Origin: Hathewaya histolytica
GTDB taxonomy: Bacteria; Bacillota; Clostridia; Clostridiales; Clostridiaceae
Assembly (NCBI RefSeq): GCF_901482605.1
Contig: NZ_LR590481.1
Span: 868,001-932,000 of the forward strand
Length of the DNA stretch: 64,000 nucleotides
Direction: 5' to 3'
Positions 39,330-48,797 of this stretch are shown here, piece after piece; positions within the stretch are counted from its first letter, which is position 1, and every line of letters begins with the position of its first letter. The notes under the pieces are model-generated. The model saw only the letters and a list, made by a program, of their open reading frames with translations, was not told where the DNA came from and searched no databases. The translations under genes were made by a program, and so were the position numbers.

Positions 39330-39521
39330 ATGAATAATAAGATTAAGACTTTAAGAGAAAACAATCATTTAACTCAGCAAGAACTTGCGGATAAGCTAGA
39401 TGTTTCAAGACAAACCATAATTTCTTTAGAAAATGGAAGGTATAATCCATCTATTTTACTAGCATATAAAATATCTAAACTTTTTAACTTAACAATTGAA
39501 GAAGTTTTTATCTTTGAATAA
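39330..39521 (+). CDS. Small Xre-family HTH regulator
   Basis: 63 residues, just one HTH domain: LTQQELADKLDVSRQTIISLENGRYNPS with the final FNLTIEEVF typical of the short YgzD/Cro-like class. The ATG at 39330 is preferred to the upstream ATG at 39294 because AAGGAG precedes it. The next gene begins 19 bases later and encodes a membrane protein. Such short regulators are often paired with membrane proteins in Firmicutes. Confidence 0.9.
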   Translation: MNNKIKTLRENNHLTQQELADKLDVSRQTIISLENGRYNPSILLAYKISKLFNLTIEEVFIFE

Positions 39522-39540
39522 TTTTAAGGAGGTATCAATC

Positions 39541-39957
39541 ATGAGTAAATTTTCATTTTTAAACAAACAAAGAATTGAATGTATGTTACTTGCATTAATA
39601 GGAGTAGTTCTAATTTTATTTAGTAGTTTTTCAAATAGTAATATAAGCAATGTTAATTTAATCCAGGGGTTAGGAGTTGGGTGCATAGCAGGAGGAGTTG
39701 GTGGCTTTATAGGCACCTTCCTAGGCAAAAAAAGATTTAAGCAAAATTATAAAATATTAGAACAGGATGAAAGACTGCATAATGTATGGCAAAAAGCCGG
39801 ATGTGCATCATATAATTTAACATTTTACTCTGTACTTCTATTATATATACTGGTTTTAGTATTAGACTTAAGTGCTATAGCAGTATGTGGGATAATAATA
39901 ATCTTAATGCCATTATCTAATTTAGCATTTACCCGTTACTATAATAAAAGGTTATAA
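39541..39957 (+). CDS. Four-helix membrane protein paired with the HTH regulator
   Basis: 138 residues with about four membrane segments: LLALIGVVLILFSSF, a Gly-rich GVGCIAGGVGGFIGTFLG, LTFYSVLLLYILVLVL and AVCGIIIILMPLSNLAF. A charged loop EQDERLHNVWQKAG sits between. Family not firmly recognised; it resembles DUF2178-like proteins found next to small Xre regulators. AAGGAGG precedes the ATG at 39541, so the upstream in-frame ATG at 39496 (inside the HTH gene) is rejected. Confidence 0.82.
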   Translation: MSKFSFLNKQRIECMLLALIGVVLILFSSFSNSNISNVNLIQGLGVGCIAGGVGGFIGTFLGKKRFKQNYKILEQDERLHNVWQKAGCASYNLTFYSVLLLYILVLVLDLSAIAVCGIIIILMPLSNLAFTRYYNKRL

Positions 39958-39986
39958 AAAGTGTGTTGTAATATAAAGAAGATTAT

Positions 39987-40027
39987 AAATAACCCTCTCC
40001 AAGCCATAAAATTGGAGAGGGTTATTT
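39987..40027. terminator. Bidirectional terminator, perfect 16-bp stem
   Basis: AAATAACCCTCTCCAA at 39987-40002 pairs perfectly with TTGGAGAGGGTTATTT at 40012-40027, with a 9-nt loop. It lies between convergent genes. Confidence 0.85.
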
Positions 40028-40042
40028 CAATTTATTATATTT

Positions 40043-41851
40043 CTAAATTCCCCCAAGTAATTTTTCCATTATAGTTTTATTCTTAGATTTTTCTATAATT
40101 TGCAGCATTTCTTCTGGTTTATTGGTTATTATGTTATCTACGCCCATGTCTATTAAAGTTTCAGCTTTTGATGAGTCATCTATGGTCCAAATGTGTATTT
40201 CGCGTCCTATAAGATGTGCTTTATTTACAAGATCTTTGGTTACGTTGCTTTCTTCAATGCTGTAGAAATCTACTTTTAGTTCTGCTAAGTCTCCTAGTGC
40301 TATATACATTATATACCCAATTTTTATCTTAGGGTTTAACTTCTTAATTTCTAAAAGAGCTTTATAGTTTAATGAAGTTACTACACATTGCTCTTCTAAG
40401 TTATATTTCTTTATAAGATCTGCTACTTTTTTTATTAAGTATTTTTCACGACCGTGAGTTTTTATTTCTATGTTGAGTTTTATTTTATTTTTAGAAATCT
40501 TAATTATTTCTTCTAGGGTAGGTACAGTTTCTCCCTTAAATTTAGGGTCAAATTTACTTCCTATATCAAATTTTTTAATTTCAGGTAAGGTTGTTTGCCA
40601 CACATATTTATTTACATCAGCAGTCCTTTTAAAATTGCTATCGTGAGTTAGTACCACTTCACCATCTTTAGTTTCTTGAACATCTATTTCTGCATAGTGT
40701 GCTTTATCTTTTATAGCATATTCTATGGCAGATTTACTGTTTTCAGGCGCATCTAAGGAGTTTCCTCTATGGGCAGTTATGTTTACATCATTTTTCTGAG
40801 ATTCAGTGTAGGATAATATTGAAGTTAAGGCTAAACTTAAAGATAGAAATATTAAAACTAGAGCACTTACAAACTTTTTATTTTTTTTAACTGTTTTAAA
40901 GGACATATAATTTTTATCTTTATTATAGTATTTTAAATTAGAGGGCTCTGTATAACTTGGTCTTAATGAGAAATAAAGCCTAGTAATTATAATTGTATTA
41001 AATGGTGATGAAAACAATGTGAAAAGTAACAGTAAAATACTTATTATTATAGAATATAATGATAAAATTGCTAGAGAAGTAAAAGAGGAAACCCCGATTC
41101 TTTTTATAATTAAGCCTATAGCTATATTTGATAGGAAAAAGAATAACATGCTTATTATCCACAAAATTAATTGAGATAAAAATAAGTTTTTAAATATATA
41201 AAAGTAATTTCCTTTGCAGAGATTACTACTATCTTTAAGGGATTCCTTAAAACTTTTATTTTCTAATATTGCTATATGCATTGTAAATATCCATCTTATT
41301 AAGAGGAAATAAGCTATAATTATTGACATTATTAAAAGAGTTATACCTAGGGGATATTGAAGTATCCAGTCTAGTATGAAGCTAGGAATCTTTAAGCTAG
41401 TGATTAAACTTGATGTCATTCCTATACCTAGAAGAGGAACTAAAAAAGTAATATATAAAATTATACTTATTGAACTTATACTAAAAATTTTTGAAAGATT
41501 ATTTAGGGAAAGAAAAAATGCTTCTTTTAGAGAGATTTTTACCCCCATATAAGTATTCTTGGCTATAATTATAAGAGTGCCAATTTCAAGGATTATAGAA
41601 ATACTTGTTATAACACATAATATTAGAAAAGCACATAATCCTTCCTTACTAGTAGAGAATTTTATAAGTTCATTATTTGTGATTGTTTTTCGTCCACTTA
41701 AAGAAATAAAATAGTTTAAACACATAGACATTAGGGGAAGCAATATAAAAGCTGTAATTAGTTTATAGATTGCTTCAAACTTCATATTTATATAAAAGCC
41801 ATTTTTAAAGTCTTTAAATGTATGTTTTAGTAAATTGTTAAAAGGATACAA
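40043..41851 (-). CDS. Glycerophosphodiester phosphodiesterase with N-terminal membrane domain
   Basis: 602 residues. The first half has about eight membrane segments (DUF-type membrane domain of GDPDs). The second half is a GDPD catalytic barrel starting ITAHRGNSLDAPENS, with AEIDVQETKDGEVVLTHD and IKLNIEIKT, which hold the catalytic His, Glu and Asp. It probably releases glycerol phosphate from phospholipid head groups or teichoic acids at the membrane. The start is TTG behind GGAGGTGG. Confidence 0.9.
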   Translation of the reverse strand: MYPFNNLLKHTFKDFKNGFYINMKFEAIYKLITAFILLPLMSMCLNYFISLSGRKTITNNELIKFSTSKEGLCAFLILCVITSISIILEIGTLIIIAKNTYMGVKISLKEAFFLSLNNLSKIFSISSISIILYITFLVPLLGIGMTSSLITSLKIPSFILDWILQYPLGITLLIMSIIIAYFLLIRWIFTMHIAILENKSFKESLKDSSNLCKGNYFYIFKNLFLSQLILWIISMLFFFLSNIAIGLIIKRIGVSSFTSLAILSLYSIIISILLLLFTLFSSPFNTIIITRLYFSLRPSYTEPSNLKYYNKDKNYMSFKTVKKNKKFVSALVLIFLSLSLALTSILSYTESQKNDVNITAHRGNSLDAPENSKSAIEYAIKDKAHYAEIDVQETKDGEVVLTHDSNFKRTADVNKYVWQTTLPEIKKFDIGSKFDPKFKGETVPTLEEIIKISKNKIKLNIEIKTHGREKYLIKKVADLIKKYNLEEQCVVTSLNYKALLEIKKLNPKIKIGYIMYIALGDLAELKVDFYSIEESNVTKDLVNKAHLIGREIHIWTIDDSSKAETLIDMGVDNIITNKPEEMLQIIEKSKNKTIMEKLLGGI

Positions 41852-41953
41852 GCTTCCACCTCCTCTAAAATTTTAACTAATATATAGTATACATGAAAAA
41901 TCTTTTATTTAAATTACAAAAACCTTAAAATTATCTTATATCTTTTTTTATAT

Positions 41954-41995
41954 AAAAAAGATACCCACAAATTTATAGTATTTTATGAGTATCTT
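41954..41995 (-). terminator. Terminator of the CyuA-like gene
   Basis: On the minus strand AAGATACTCATAAAA pairs with TTTGTGGGTATCTT (one mismatch), followed by TTTTTATA. Confidence 0.65.
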
Positions 41996-42045
41996 AAATG
42001 TTTTAGATTTTATTAAATAATTTTAGTTTATAAATCATATAGGTA

Positions 42046-43338
42046 TTATTTGCAAGTCATTATATCTAATATGATTTTATCAGTTTCTGACATACCTTTT
42101 GTACCTATTTTAGCTAAGTTTTTAATAGTTATTTCTGTATCTTTGTGTATTATACCATCTTGGTCTGATATTTCGATATGATCAAGGGCAAGTAGAGCAG
42201 ACATAACAGCAGCACTAACCCCTGTGGATACCTTTAAAGCACATCCAGTTTTTGCACCATCACAAATCATCCCAACTATGTTTCCAGCCATATTTTTAAT
42301 AGCATATTTAACTTCTTCAAGTGTGCCATCTAAAAGATATACTATGCCAGAACTCGAGCCAGCAGCGGCAACAACACATCCGCATAGAGCTGAGAGTCTT
42401 CCAAGGTAAGACTTTATATGGATTGCTATTAGATTTGAAAGTATTAAGGCTCTTGCTAGTTTTTCTTCTCCTAAATTTAACCTTGTATGAGTTGCAACTA
42501 CAGGAACCATAACAGTTATACCTTGATTTCCGCTGCCAGAGTTACTCATAACAGGTAACATACATCCAGACATACGAGCATCAGATGCAGCGGCTGTTAA
42601 TGCCATAGCATAATTTTGAATATCTTCTTTTAATATATCTCTTTGTATATTCTTATATAATGTTTTTCCTACTCTAAGTCCACAATCATTTTTAAGTCCA
42701 TATTCTGCGATTTCCATATTCATTTTAGCGCCTTCTAATATGAACTTTATATCTTCAAAGTCAACAGTTGTAGCAAATTCATAAATTTCGTCTACAGTTG
42801 TATGGTCTATAAAGTCTTCAGCTTTAGGACAATCAGCTGAATCTACAGCTATTTCTTCGTTTTGAAATATAACTTTATCATCTAAAGTTACTTCTACAAT
42901 ACTTGAATGTTTGTCTTTTATTTTAACTGTAGCAGTTCGGTTTTTAGCCTTTAAGGTAACTTCTACATAGAGTTTACAGAGATCTTTTTTAGCATTAACT
43001 AAAACTTTTTCACTTTTAACAAAATTTTTAGCTTTTTCTATATGTTCTTTTGTAATATTTTTAAGTACTTCAAGGTAAGCTTTAGGATCACCACCTACAG
43101 AACCAAGAGCTGCAGCCACATGTAAACCTACCATGCCTGTACCAGGAATTCCGACACCCATACCATTTTTTAATATATTTGGACTTACCAAAACCGCTAT
43201 TGACTCTGGTTCCATGTCTAGTGTTTCTCTAGCTTTCGCTGCTGCTAAGGCTACAGCGATAGGTTCAGTACACCCTAGGGCTGGTACTACCTCGCTTTTT
43301 AAAAGGTTAAGAAAGTAATCTTTATTATGTTTTTGCAT
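42046..43338 (-). CDS. UPF0597/CyuA-like L-cysteine desulfidase or serine dehydratase-like protein
   Basis: 430 residues. Conserved parts are VPALGCTEPIAVALAAA near the N-terminus, GNQGITVMVPV in the middle, and Cys-bearing SALCGCVVAAAGSSSG and ICDGAKTGCALKVSTG, which fit an iron-sulfur-dependent desulfidase like CyuA (YhaM). It likely degrades cysteine to pyruvate, ammonia and sulfide. The ATG at 43338 is preferred to 43368 because AAGGGGGT precedes it. Confidence 0.85.
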   Translation of the reverse strand: MQKHNKDYFLNLLKSEVVPALGCTEPIAVALAAAKARETLDMEPESIAVLVSPNILKNGMGVGIPGTGMVGLHVAAALGSVGGDPKAYLEVLKNITKEHIEKAKNFVKSEKVLVNAKKDLCKLYVEVTLKAKNRTATVKIKDKHSSIVEVTLDDKVIFQNEEIAVDSADCPKAEDFIDHTTVDEIYEFATTVDFEDIKFILEGAKMNMEIAEYGLKNDCGLRVGKTLYKNIQRDILKEDIQNYAMALTAAASDARMSGCMLPVMSNSGSGNQGITVMVPVVATHTRLNLGEEKLARALILSNLIAIHIKSYLGRLSALCGCVVAAAGSSSGIVYLLDGTLEEVKYAIKNMAGNIVGMICDGAKTGCALKVSTGVSAAVMSALLALDHIEISDQDGIIHKDTEITIKNLAKIGTKGMSETDKIILDIMTCK

Positions 43339-43602
43339 TTTTTTACCCCCTTGACTATATACAAACAAAAACCCTAATTTTATTCCTATGTTACATTTAA
43401 TACTTTATATTATAATACATAAATGAAAAAAATCATATATATTTATAAAATGAAATTTAAGATTCAATCATTCATAAATCATGAATTTTAAGAAGATTTC
43501 TAAATATATGTATTAATTAAAAAAATTATATTGTAAAAGGGAGTTTATTTTAAATAAAAATGTAAACACTAAAAATATACTTAATTGTTTGGAGGAATAG
43601 AA

Positions 43603-44331
43603 GTGAAGGAAGTTATTGAGATTTTATTTAGAGGGTGTGTAGGTTTTTTTACACTTTTAATTCTTGCGAGGATACTTGGAAAACAACAAATAAGCCAACT
43701 AACTTTTTTTGATTATGTATTGGGTATAACTATAGGCTCTACAGCAGCCACCATGACATCGGAACTAGATAGTCCATTATGGCCACATTTAGTAGGACTT
43801 TTTGTATGGTTTGGATTAGGGTTTCTAATGCAATTAATAACTTTAAAGTCTAGATATGTGTCAAAGATAATGGAAGGTGAACCTGAAATTGTTATAATGG
43901 AAGGAAAAATCATGGAAAATGTATTAAGAAAAATGAGATATCGAGTATCTGATCTTATGGAACAACTTAGAATAAAAGGAATATTTGATCTATCTGAAAT
44001 CCAGTATGCAATATTAGAGTGTGATGGAGGGGTATCCGTAGTAAAAAAAGCAGAGAACGACCCTGTAACTCTTAAAGATTTAAAGTTAAAACCAGATAAA
44101 ACTGGCATCAATATAGAACTTATTTATGATGGTAAAATTGTAGAACAAAATTTAAAAGATTTAAACAGGAATAAGGCATGGCTTGAAAAGAAACTAAAAG
44201 AGCAGAATGTAAATGATTATAAGGAGGTATTCTTAGCAACTGTAAATCCAAAGGGAGAAGTATACATCGACACTTATAAAGATAAATTAAGAAAAATAAT
44301 AGATATAGGGGACTTTAAGGGTCCATATTAG
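43603..44331 (+). CDS. DUF421 (YetF-like) membrane protein
   Basis: 242 residues. Two or three N-terminal membrane segments, then the conserved ARILGKQQISQLTFFDYVLGITIGSTAA signature region (residues about 20-50), and a soluble C-terminal domain with IVIMEGKIMENVLRKMRY and DLMEQLRIKGIFDLSEIQYAILE. GTG at 43603 is chosen because GGAGGAAT precedes it. The function of the family is poorly known; members occur in spore formers. Confidence 0.9.
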   Translation: MKEVIEILFRGCVGFFTLLILARILGKQQISQLTFFDYVLGITIGSTAATMTSELDSPLWPHLVGLFVWFGLGFLMQLITLKSRYVSKIMEGEPEIVIMEGKIMENVLRKMRYRVSDLMEQLRIKGIFDLSEIQYAILECDGGVSVVKKAENDPVTLKDLKLKPDKTGINIELIYDGKIVEQNLKDLNRNKAWLEKKLKEQNVNDYKEVFLATVNPKGEVYIDTYKDKLRKIIDIGDFKGPY

Positions 44332-44343
44332 AAGGTTATAAAA

Positions 44344-44378
44344 AAACACACACCGTGTATATATGGTGTGTGTTTATA
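44344..44378. terminator. Terminator between DUF421 and GltS-like genes
   Basis: AAACACACACC pairs perfectly with GGTGTGTGTTT around a 10-nt loop, with A/T tracts at both edges for convergent genes. Confidence 0.8.
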
Positions 44379-44397
44379 TGTTTAGATTATATAAAAC

Positions 44398-45522
44398 TTA
44401 CATAAAAATACCTATAATATATGGATTTACAATAGTTATTAGCCATGCACCAACTGGAGGAACGATAAATAGAGCTAAAGGTAGTGCACATTCTTCCTCT
44501 GTAAAACATTGTATAGAACTCATAGTACTTGCAGGCATTCCATAGCTAAAACCTATAAGTCCAGCTGATACATAAGAGGCTAGACCATTTTTTTTGTAAA
44601 GTTTAAATACTACTAAATATGTAAAAATTATAAGTATTATAAGTTGAATACTTAGAACTAAATAACTATACATGCTTATATTCTTTATTAATTTAATATC
44701 AAACATAGCAAAGTTTGATATTAAGAGCATGGAAAGGCAAAAGTTACCTATTAAATTCACCTCTGGTAATTTTACTTCAAATAGCTTAGTTACATCAAAA
44801 AACTGCCTTAATATAATTCCGCATAGAAATCCACCACCAGCAGGATTAATCCATTTACCTAACTTTAATGAACTTGGAATCATAGCGAAAGTTATACAAA
44901 TACTAAAAATACCTAAATATTTTAAAAAAGAAATTGGATTAAAATTAGGTTGTGGAACCTTAATTGTTGTACTTAAATCTACCTCTTTTTTAAGTTTAGA
45001 AAATAGCAATACTCCGAATATAGTACCTATATATAATGTAAGAATTGATATTCCATTAAATTCTTTTATGTATGGTTTTATGTTTTTACCGAATTCAGGA
45101 ATGGTTTTAAGTAAAGTGTGATCTCCCATTAAACTAGATGAACCTAATATTAAACTTTCGTAGGTGCTTTTACCAAAAATCTTACCAAAGATTAGGGCTA
45201 TGGAATTTTGCCCAAAGGCTATTACAATAGTTATTAAAAGGTATAGCATTTGAGACTTAAAAGCTCTTTTTATGGTTTGTAAATTAAATCTAAGTCCAAT
45301 GGATGCAAAGAATCCAGCTACAAATAGTGGAACAAAATTGTAAGTAGCTTTAACAGTAGTAAACTTATTTATTAGTAGAAATATTAAGGAGATAATTAGT
45401 CCTCCTACTAAAGGGGCAGGGATGTAATACTTTTTTAAAAATTGTATTTTGCTTTTTAAAAAGTATGAAAATAATAGAGAGATAATTAGTATACATAAGG
45501 TTTGAATCGCTGTAAGGTTCAT
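44398..45522 (-). CDS. Sodium/glutamate symporter-like transporter (GltS family)
   Basis: 374 residues with about eleven membrane segments. The family signature YIPAPLVGGLI is at about residues 32-42, LMGDHTLLKTIPEFG in the middle, and a GFSYGMPASTMSSIQ stretch near the end. The substrate may be glutamate or another organic anion; sequence alone does not settle it. It is 10 bases downstream of the C_GCAxxG_C_C gene on the same strand, so the two form an operon. Confidence 0.85.
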   Translation of the reverse strand: MNLTAIQTLCILIISLLFSYFLKSKIQFLKKYYIPAPLVGGLIISLIFLLINKFTTVKATYNFVPLFVAGFFASIGLRFNLQTIKRAFKSQMLYLLITIVIAFGQNSIALIFGKIFGKSTYESLILGSSSLMGDHTLLKTIPEFGKNIKPYIKEFNGISILTLYIGTIFGVLLFSKLKKEVDLSTTIKVPQPNFNPISFLKYLGIFSICITFAMIPSSLKLGKWINPAGGGFLCGIILRQFFDVTKLFEVKLPEVNLIGNFCLSMLLISNFAMFDIKLIKNISMYSYLVLSIQLIILIIFTYLVVFKLYKKNGLASYVSAGLIGFSYGMPASTMSSIQCFTEEECALPLALFIVPPVGAWLITIVNPYIIGIFM

Positions 45523-45532
45523 GATTTTTCCT

Positions 45533-45994
45533 CTACTCCATTTTTAATTTTATGTTGTTTTCTAAAAGTTTTTCTGCTATGTAAGCGGCTACTTCTCCAG
45601 TTATTTTAATACAATGTGCTTTACGTTCTGGAGATCCAAAATCCTTAAAGTCTTTTGTCATAACTCTGCAGCAAGTGCTTTTATACATTTTTTTTATGTG
45701 GTCATGCAAATCTTTAGAAACTGGAAACATAGAAGGGTTCATAGAATCTCCATGTTCTCTTCCGTAAACCATTCCAAGAGCCATAACGCCTCCACTAACA
45801 GCGCCACATAGACAACCAGATTTTCCTATACCTACAGGAAATCCAGAAGCAAGTTTTGTTACAGATTCATCGTAAGGATTGTCCAATAAATCATTAATAG
45901 TTTTTACTACAGCTTCTGAACAGAAAAATTCTCCTCTTTCAAAATATCCTTCTGCAGTCTCACGTACATTTTTAATTAATTCTTCTTTAGTCAT
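45533..45994 (-). CDS. C_GCAxxG_C_C family redox-type protein
   Basis: 153 residues. The Cys signature is complete: FFCSEAV, GCLCGAVSGG (the GCAxxG part with Leu in place of Gly or Ala variation), and YKSTCCRVM near the end, then AHCIKITGEVA. The family is thought to bind a metal or iron-sulfur cluster but has no proven reaction. GGAGGTG precedes the ATG. It is co-transcribed with the downstream transporter. Confidence 0.88.
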   Translation of the reverse strand: MTKEELIKNVRETAEGYFERGEFFCSEAVVKTINDLLDNPYDESVTKLASGFPVGIGKSGCLCGAVSGGVMALGMVYGREHGDSMNPSMFPVSKDLHDHIKKMYKSTCCRVMTKDFKDFGSPERKAHCIKITGEVAAYIAEKLLENNIKLKME

Positions 45995-46079
45995 AAGACA
46001 CCTCCAAGTTACAAAATATTATGAAAAATATTATACAATTTTATAATATTATGTAGAAAATATAAAATCCAATATGAAA

Positions 46080-46107
46080 AATCTATAGATAAAAAATATC
46101 TATAGAT
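46080..46107. repeat. AT-rich perfect hairpin in the divergent region
   Basis: AATCTATAGATA pairs with TATCTATAGATT around a 4-nt A-rich loop. It lies between the divergent C_GCAxxG_C_C and CDF genes; the role is unknown and no long T tract follows on either strand. Confidence 0.45.
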
Positions 46108-46133
46108 TAAATCTATCCATGATACTCACAATT

Positions 46134-46149
46134 ATTATCAATTGATAAT
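46134..46149. promoter_or_regulatory. 16-bp palindrome upstream of the CDF gene, candidate metalloregulator site
   Basis: ATTATCAATTGATAAT is a perfect palindrome made of ATTATC and GATAAT, the hexamers found in Fur-type boxes, about 110 bases before the transporter start. Spacing differs from the standard Fur box, so the regulator is open. Confidence 0.4.
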
Positions 46150-46258
46150 GTAAGTCGTGGGAATTAAACTGTAAACATTTGAATATATAATGTATATACT
46201 ACATGTGGGAAAGAAAAGTTGATTATCAGTTGTTAATTAGATTGGGAGGGGAATTTGT

Positions 46259-47125
46259 ATGAATATAGGCGAAAAAATTTCTATAACTACAATAGTAGTT
46301 AATTGTATATTATTTATTTTTAAATTTTTAGCTGGAATAATTGGTCGTAGTAATGCAATGATAGCTGATGCAATTCATTCTTTAAGTGATATATTAACAA
46401 CTATAGCTGTGATATTTGGGCTTAGAATATCTTCTAAAGAAGCAGATAAAAAGCATCCATATGGTCATGAAAGGTTTGAAGCTATAACAAGCAAAATCTT
46501 AGCTATCATATTACTTTTAACAGGTTTATTTATAGGGTATAGAGCAATAGATGCTATTTACATGAAAACTTATGATGCACCAAAGTCTATAGCCATTTAT
46601 GCTGCCATAACTTCAATTGTGGTGAAGGAATGGATGTATAGATATACTATAAAAGGGGCTAAGAAAATAAACAGTACTGCTTTAGAAGCAGATGCCTGGC
46701 ATCACCGTTCTGATGCATTATCTTCTATAGGAGGGTTAGTTGGTATTCTAGGAGCTAAGTTTAAATTTCCTATATTAGATCCTATAGCCTCCTTAGTTAT
46801 TTGTGTAATTATTTTAAAAGTGTCTATTGAAATATATTTAAAAGCAGTAAATGCATTAATTGATAGAGCAGCAGATAGTGATATTATTAGATATATTGAA
46901 AATGAAGCAAAGTCTATAGAGGAAGTGAAAAAAATAAACAATTTAAAAACTAGGCTTCATGGAAGTAGAATTTATGTAGATATAGAAATAGAACTATCAG
47001 AAAAGTTTACTTTTAAAGAAGCTTACTATATAGGAGAAACCCTTCATAAAAATATAGAGAAATTAGATAGTAGGATAATACATTGCAATGTAAAGGTTAT
47101 GCCCTTAAAGGAAGTTTTTATTTAG
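46259..47125 (+). CDS. Cation diffusion facilitator family transporter
   Basis: 288 residues, six membrane segments and a C-terminal cytosolic domain. Metal-site segments are visible: MIADAIHSLSDILTT in helix 2, KKHPYGHERFEA, and ALEADAWHHRSDALSS in helix 5. It exports a divalent metal such as Zn, Fe, Mn or Co by proton exchange; the HxxxD-type residues in helix 2 do not fix the metal. GGGAGGGG precedes the ATG. Confidence 0.93.
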   Translation: MNIGEKISITTIVVNCILFIFKFLAGIIGRSNAMIADAIHSLSDILTTIAVIFGLRISSKEADKKHPYGHERFEAITSKILAIILLLTGLFIGYRAIDAIYMKTYDAPKSIAIYAAITSIVVKEWMYRYTIKGAKKINSTALEADAWHHRSDALSSIGGLVGILGAKFKFPILDPIASLVICVIILKVSIEIYLKAVNALIDRAADSDIIRYIENEAKSIEEVKKINNLKTRLHGSRIYVDIEIELSEKFTFKEAYYIGETLHKNIEKLDSRIIHCNVKVMPLKEVFI

Positions 47126-47232
47126 GGAGGTGTAAATTTTAAATTTTTAATATTATTTAGTATTTTTTATTTTAAAATTTCATTCCTATGATAAAATGTA
47201 ATTAACAAACAGTATTATTTAGGAGTGATTTC

Positions 47233-48003
47233 ATGATAACAATAATTTCTCCAGCTAAGTCACTAGACTTTGAAAGGGAATCTTTAACAAGCAAATATAC
47301 TATGCCAGAATTTTTAGATGATACTTTTCTTTTGATAGATATTTTAAAAGAATATTCACCAGAGGATATAAGTTCTTTAATGAAAATAAGCCCTAAGCTA
47401 GGAGAATTAAACTTTTATAGATATCAAAATTTCAATAACGACTTTAAAAAAGATACAAAACAAGCTCTATTTGCTTTTAATGGAGATGTGTATAAGGGAA
47501 TAGATGCATATAGCTATAATGTAGAAGATATTAACTTTGCACAAAACCATCTTAGAATATTATCAGGATTATTTGGTATACTAAAGCCTTTAGACCTTAT
47601 AAAAGAGTATAGATTAGAGATGGGTATTAAGCTTAAAAACTCTAAGGGAAAAGATCTATATAGTTTTTGGGGAAACAAGATAACAAGAAAGATAGAAGAA
47701 GATATTATGAGTTCTAAAGAAAATGCTATTTTGAATTTGGCATCAGAGGAGTATTCTAAAGTTATTAATAGGGATATATTAAAGAATTCAAAAGTTTATG
47801 ATGTTGTGTTTAAAGAAAAGAAAAATGGCGTTTATAAGATAATTGCAATATATGCAAAGAAGGCTAGGGGCACAATGGCATCTTATATTATTAAAAATAA
47901 AATAGATTCTATAGAAGAAGTTAAAAATTTTGATGAAGATGGATATGAATATAGGGAAGATTTAAGTTCTGAGAGTACCTTAGTTTTTACAAGGGAAATT
48001 TAA
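47233..48003 (+). CDS. yaaA: Peroxide stress protein YaaA (DUF328)
   Basis: 256 residues. The N-terminal IISPAKSLDFE and the TKQALFAFNGDVYKGIDAY signature are diagnostic for the family, and the C-terminal KKARGTMASYIIKN motif is intact. In E. coli the protein limits free iron during peroxide stress. TAGGAGTG precedes the ATG. It stands alone, downstream of the metal exporter, which is a fitting neighbourhood. Confidence 0.93.
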   Translation: MITIISPAKSLDFERESLTSKYTMPEFLDDTFLLIDILKEYSPEDISSLMKISPKLGELNFYRYQNFNNDFKKDTKQALFAFNGDVYKGIDAYSYNVEDINFAQNHLRILSGLFGILKPLDLIKEYRLEMGIKLKNSKGKDLYSFWGNKITRKIEEDIMSSKENAILNLASEEYSKVINRDILKNSKVYDVVFKEKKNGVYKIIAIYAKKARGTMASYIIKNKIDSIEEVKNFDEDGYEYREDLSSESTLVFTREI

Positions 48004-48179
48004 TTTTATATATTATATAGTGTGTATTTTTATATTGTATTTTAAAGTAGAATTTTCCTTTTAGTATATGAATCATATGTTGGAATAAGGTTTTCTTGAA
48101 ATATATTTTAACTTCTTAGATTGTATATTTTAATCCTAATAGGGAAAAGTAATATAAACAACTTAAAGGAGGGTTAAAT

Positions 48180-48434
48180 ATGAATACTGAAAACATGCTT
48201 TCTATAACATCAGTAGAAAAGGACAGTAAAGGGGAAATTTCTTCATACAAATTAAGTAATGGAAAAGTTGTGGATAAACAAGAAGGTGTTGAACTTGCAA
48301 AACAAGGAAAAATAGACGGAGTTCTTGTGGCTCACTCTAAAACTGGAGAAGAGTATCTAAGAACTGTTGGAGATGGAAATCCTTCAAATAACTTAACAAA
48401 TTTAATATCTAAGGAATATAATGAAATACACTAA
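48180..48434 (+). CDS. DUF3892 small protein
   Basis: 84 residues. The family pattern is clear: ITSVEKDSKGEISSYKLSNG, then GKIDGVLVAHSKTGEEYLRT and a GDGNPSNNL end. The function is unknown; such proteins are common in spore formers. AAAGGAGGG precedes the ATG. It has its own terminator. Confidence 0.88.
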   Translation: MNTENMLSITSVEKDSKGEISSYKLSNGKVVDKQEGVELAKQGKIDGVLVAHSKTGEEYLRTVGDGNPSNNLTNLISKEYNEIH

Positions 48435-48488
48435 TTATATATTTAGATGAAGTTAAAGAAGATGGATAATTAATATAAATATTATTAT

Positions 48489-48527
48489 AAAGGGATTGTG
48501 AAATTTAGGTTTCACAATCCCTTTTAA
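48489..48527 (+). terminator. Terminator after the DUF3892 gene
   Basis: AAAGGGATTGTGAAA pairs perfectly with TTTCACAATCCCTTT around a 6-nt loop, followed by TAAA. The T run is inside the stem. Confidence 0.75.
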
Positions 48528-48797
48528 ATTTATTTAATTTCTATCTAAAATAAACTAAGCCTTATATAAAACACCAACATTATACCGTAAATTCATTAAA
48601 TAAGTTCGTATAAAGCTAATAGATATTTGAATTTCAAAATTTAATAAACTATAATTATATAATTAGATATAAAAATTTATAATAAATAAAGTTATTTTTT
48701 CTCTTAAGATATTTTGTTATTTAAAATAAAACTTAATAAATAAGAGTATTCTTTTGTGTTGAAATATTTTATAAAAAATCTGAAAGGAAGCGAAAGT
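48528..48797 (+). other. AT-rich upstream region of the cob genes
   Basis: Together with the preceding terminator this gap exceeds 300 bases. It is nearly all A/T with a weak CTCTTA/TAAGAG inverted repeat near 48700-48750. I looked for a cobalamin riboswitch and saw none of its conserved boxes. Nothing else is supported. Confidence 0.5.

Noticed and set aside
48541-48797. Cobalamin riboswitch before cobT
   Set aside because: None of the conserved boxes is visible; the region is nearly all A/T.
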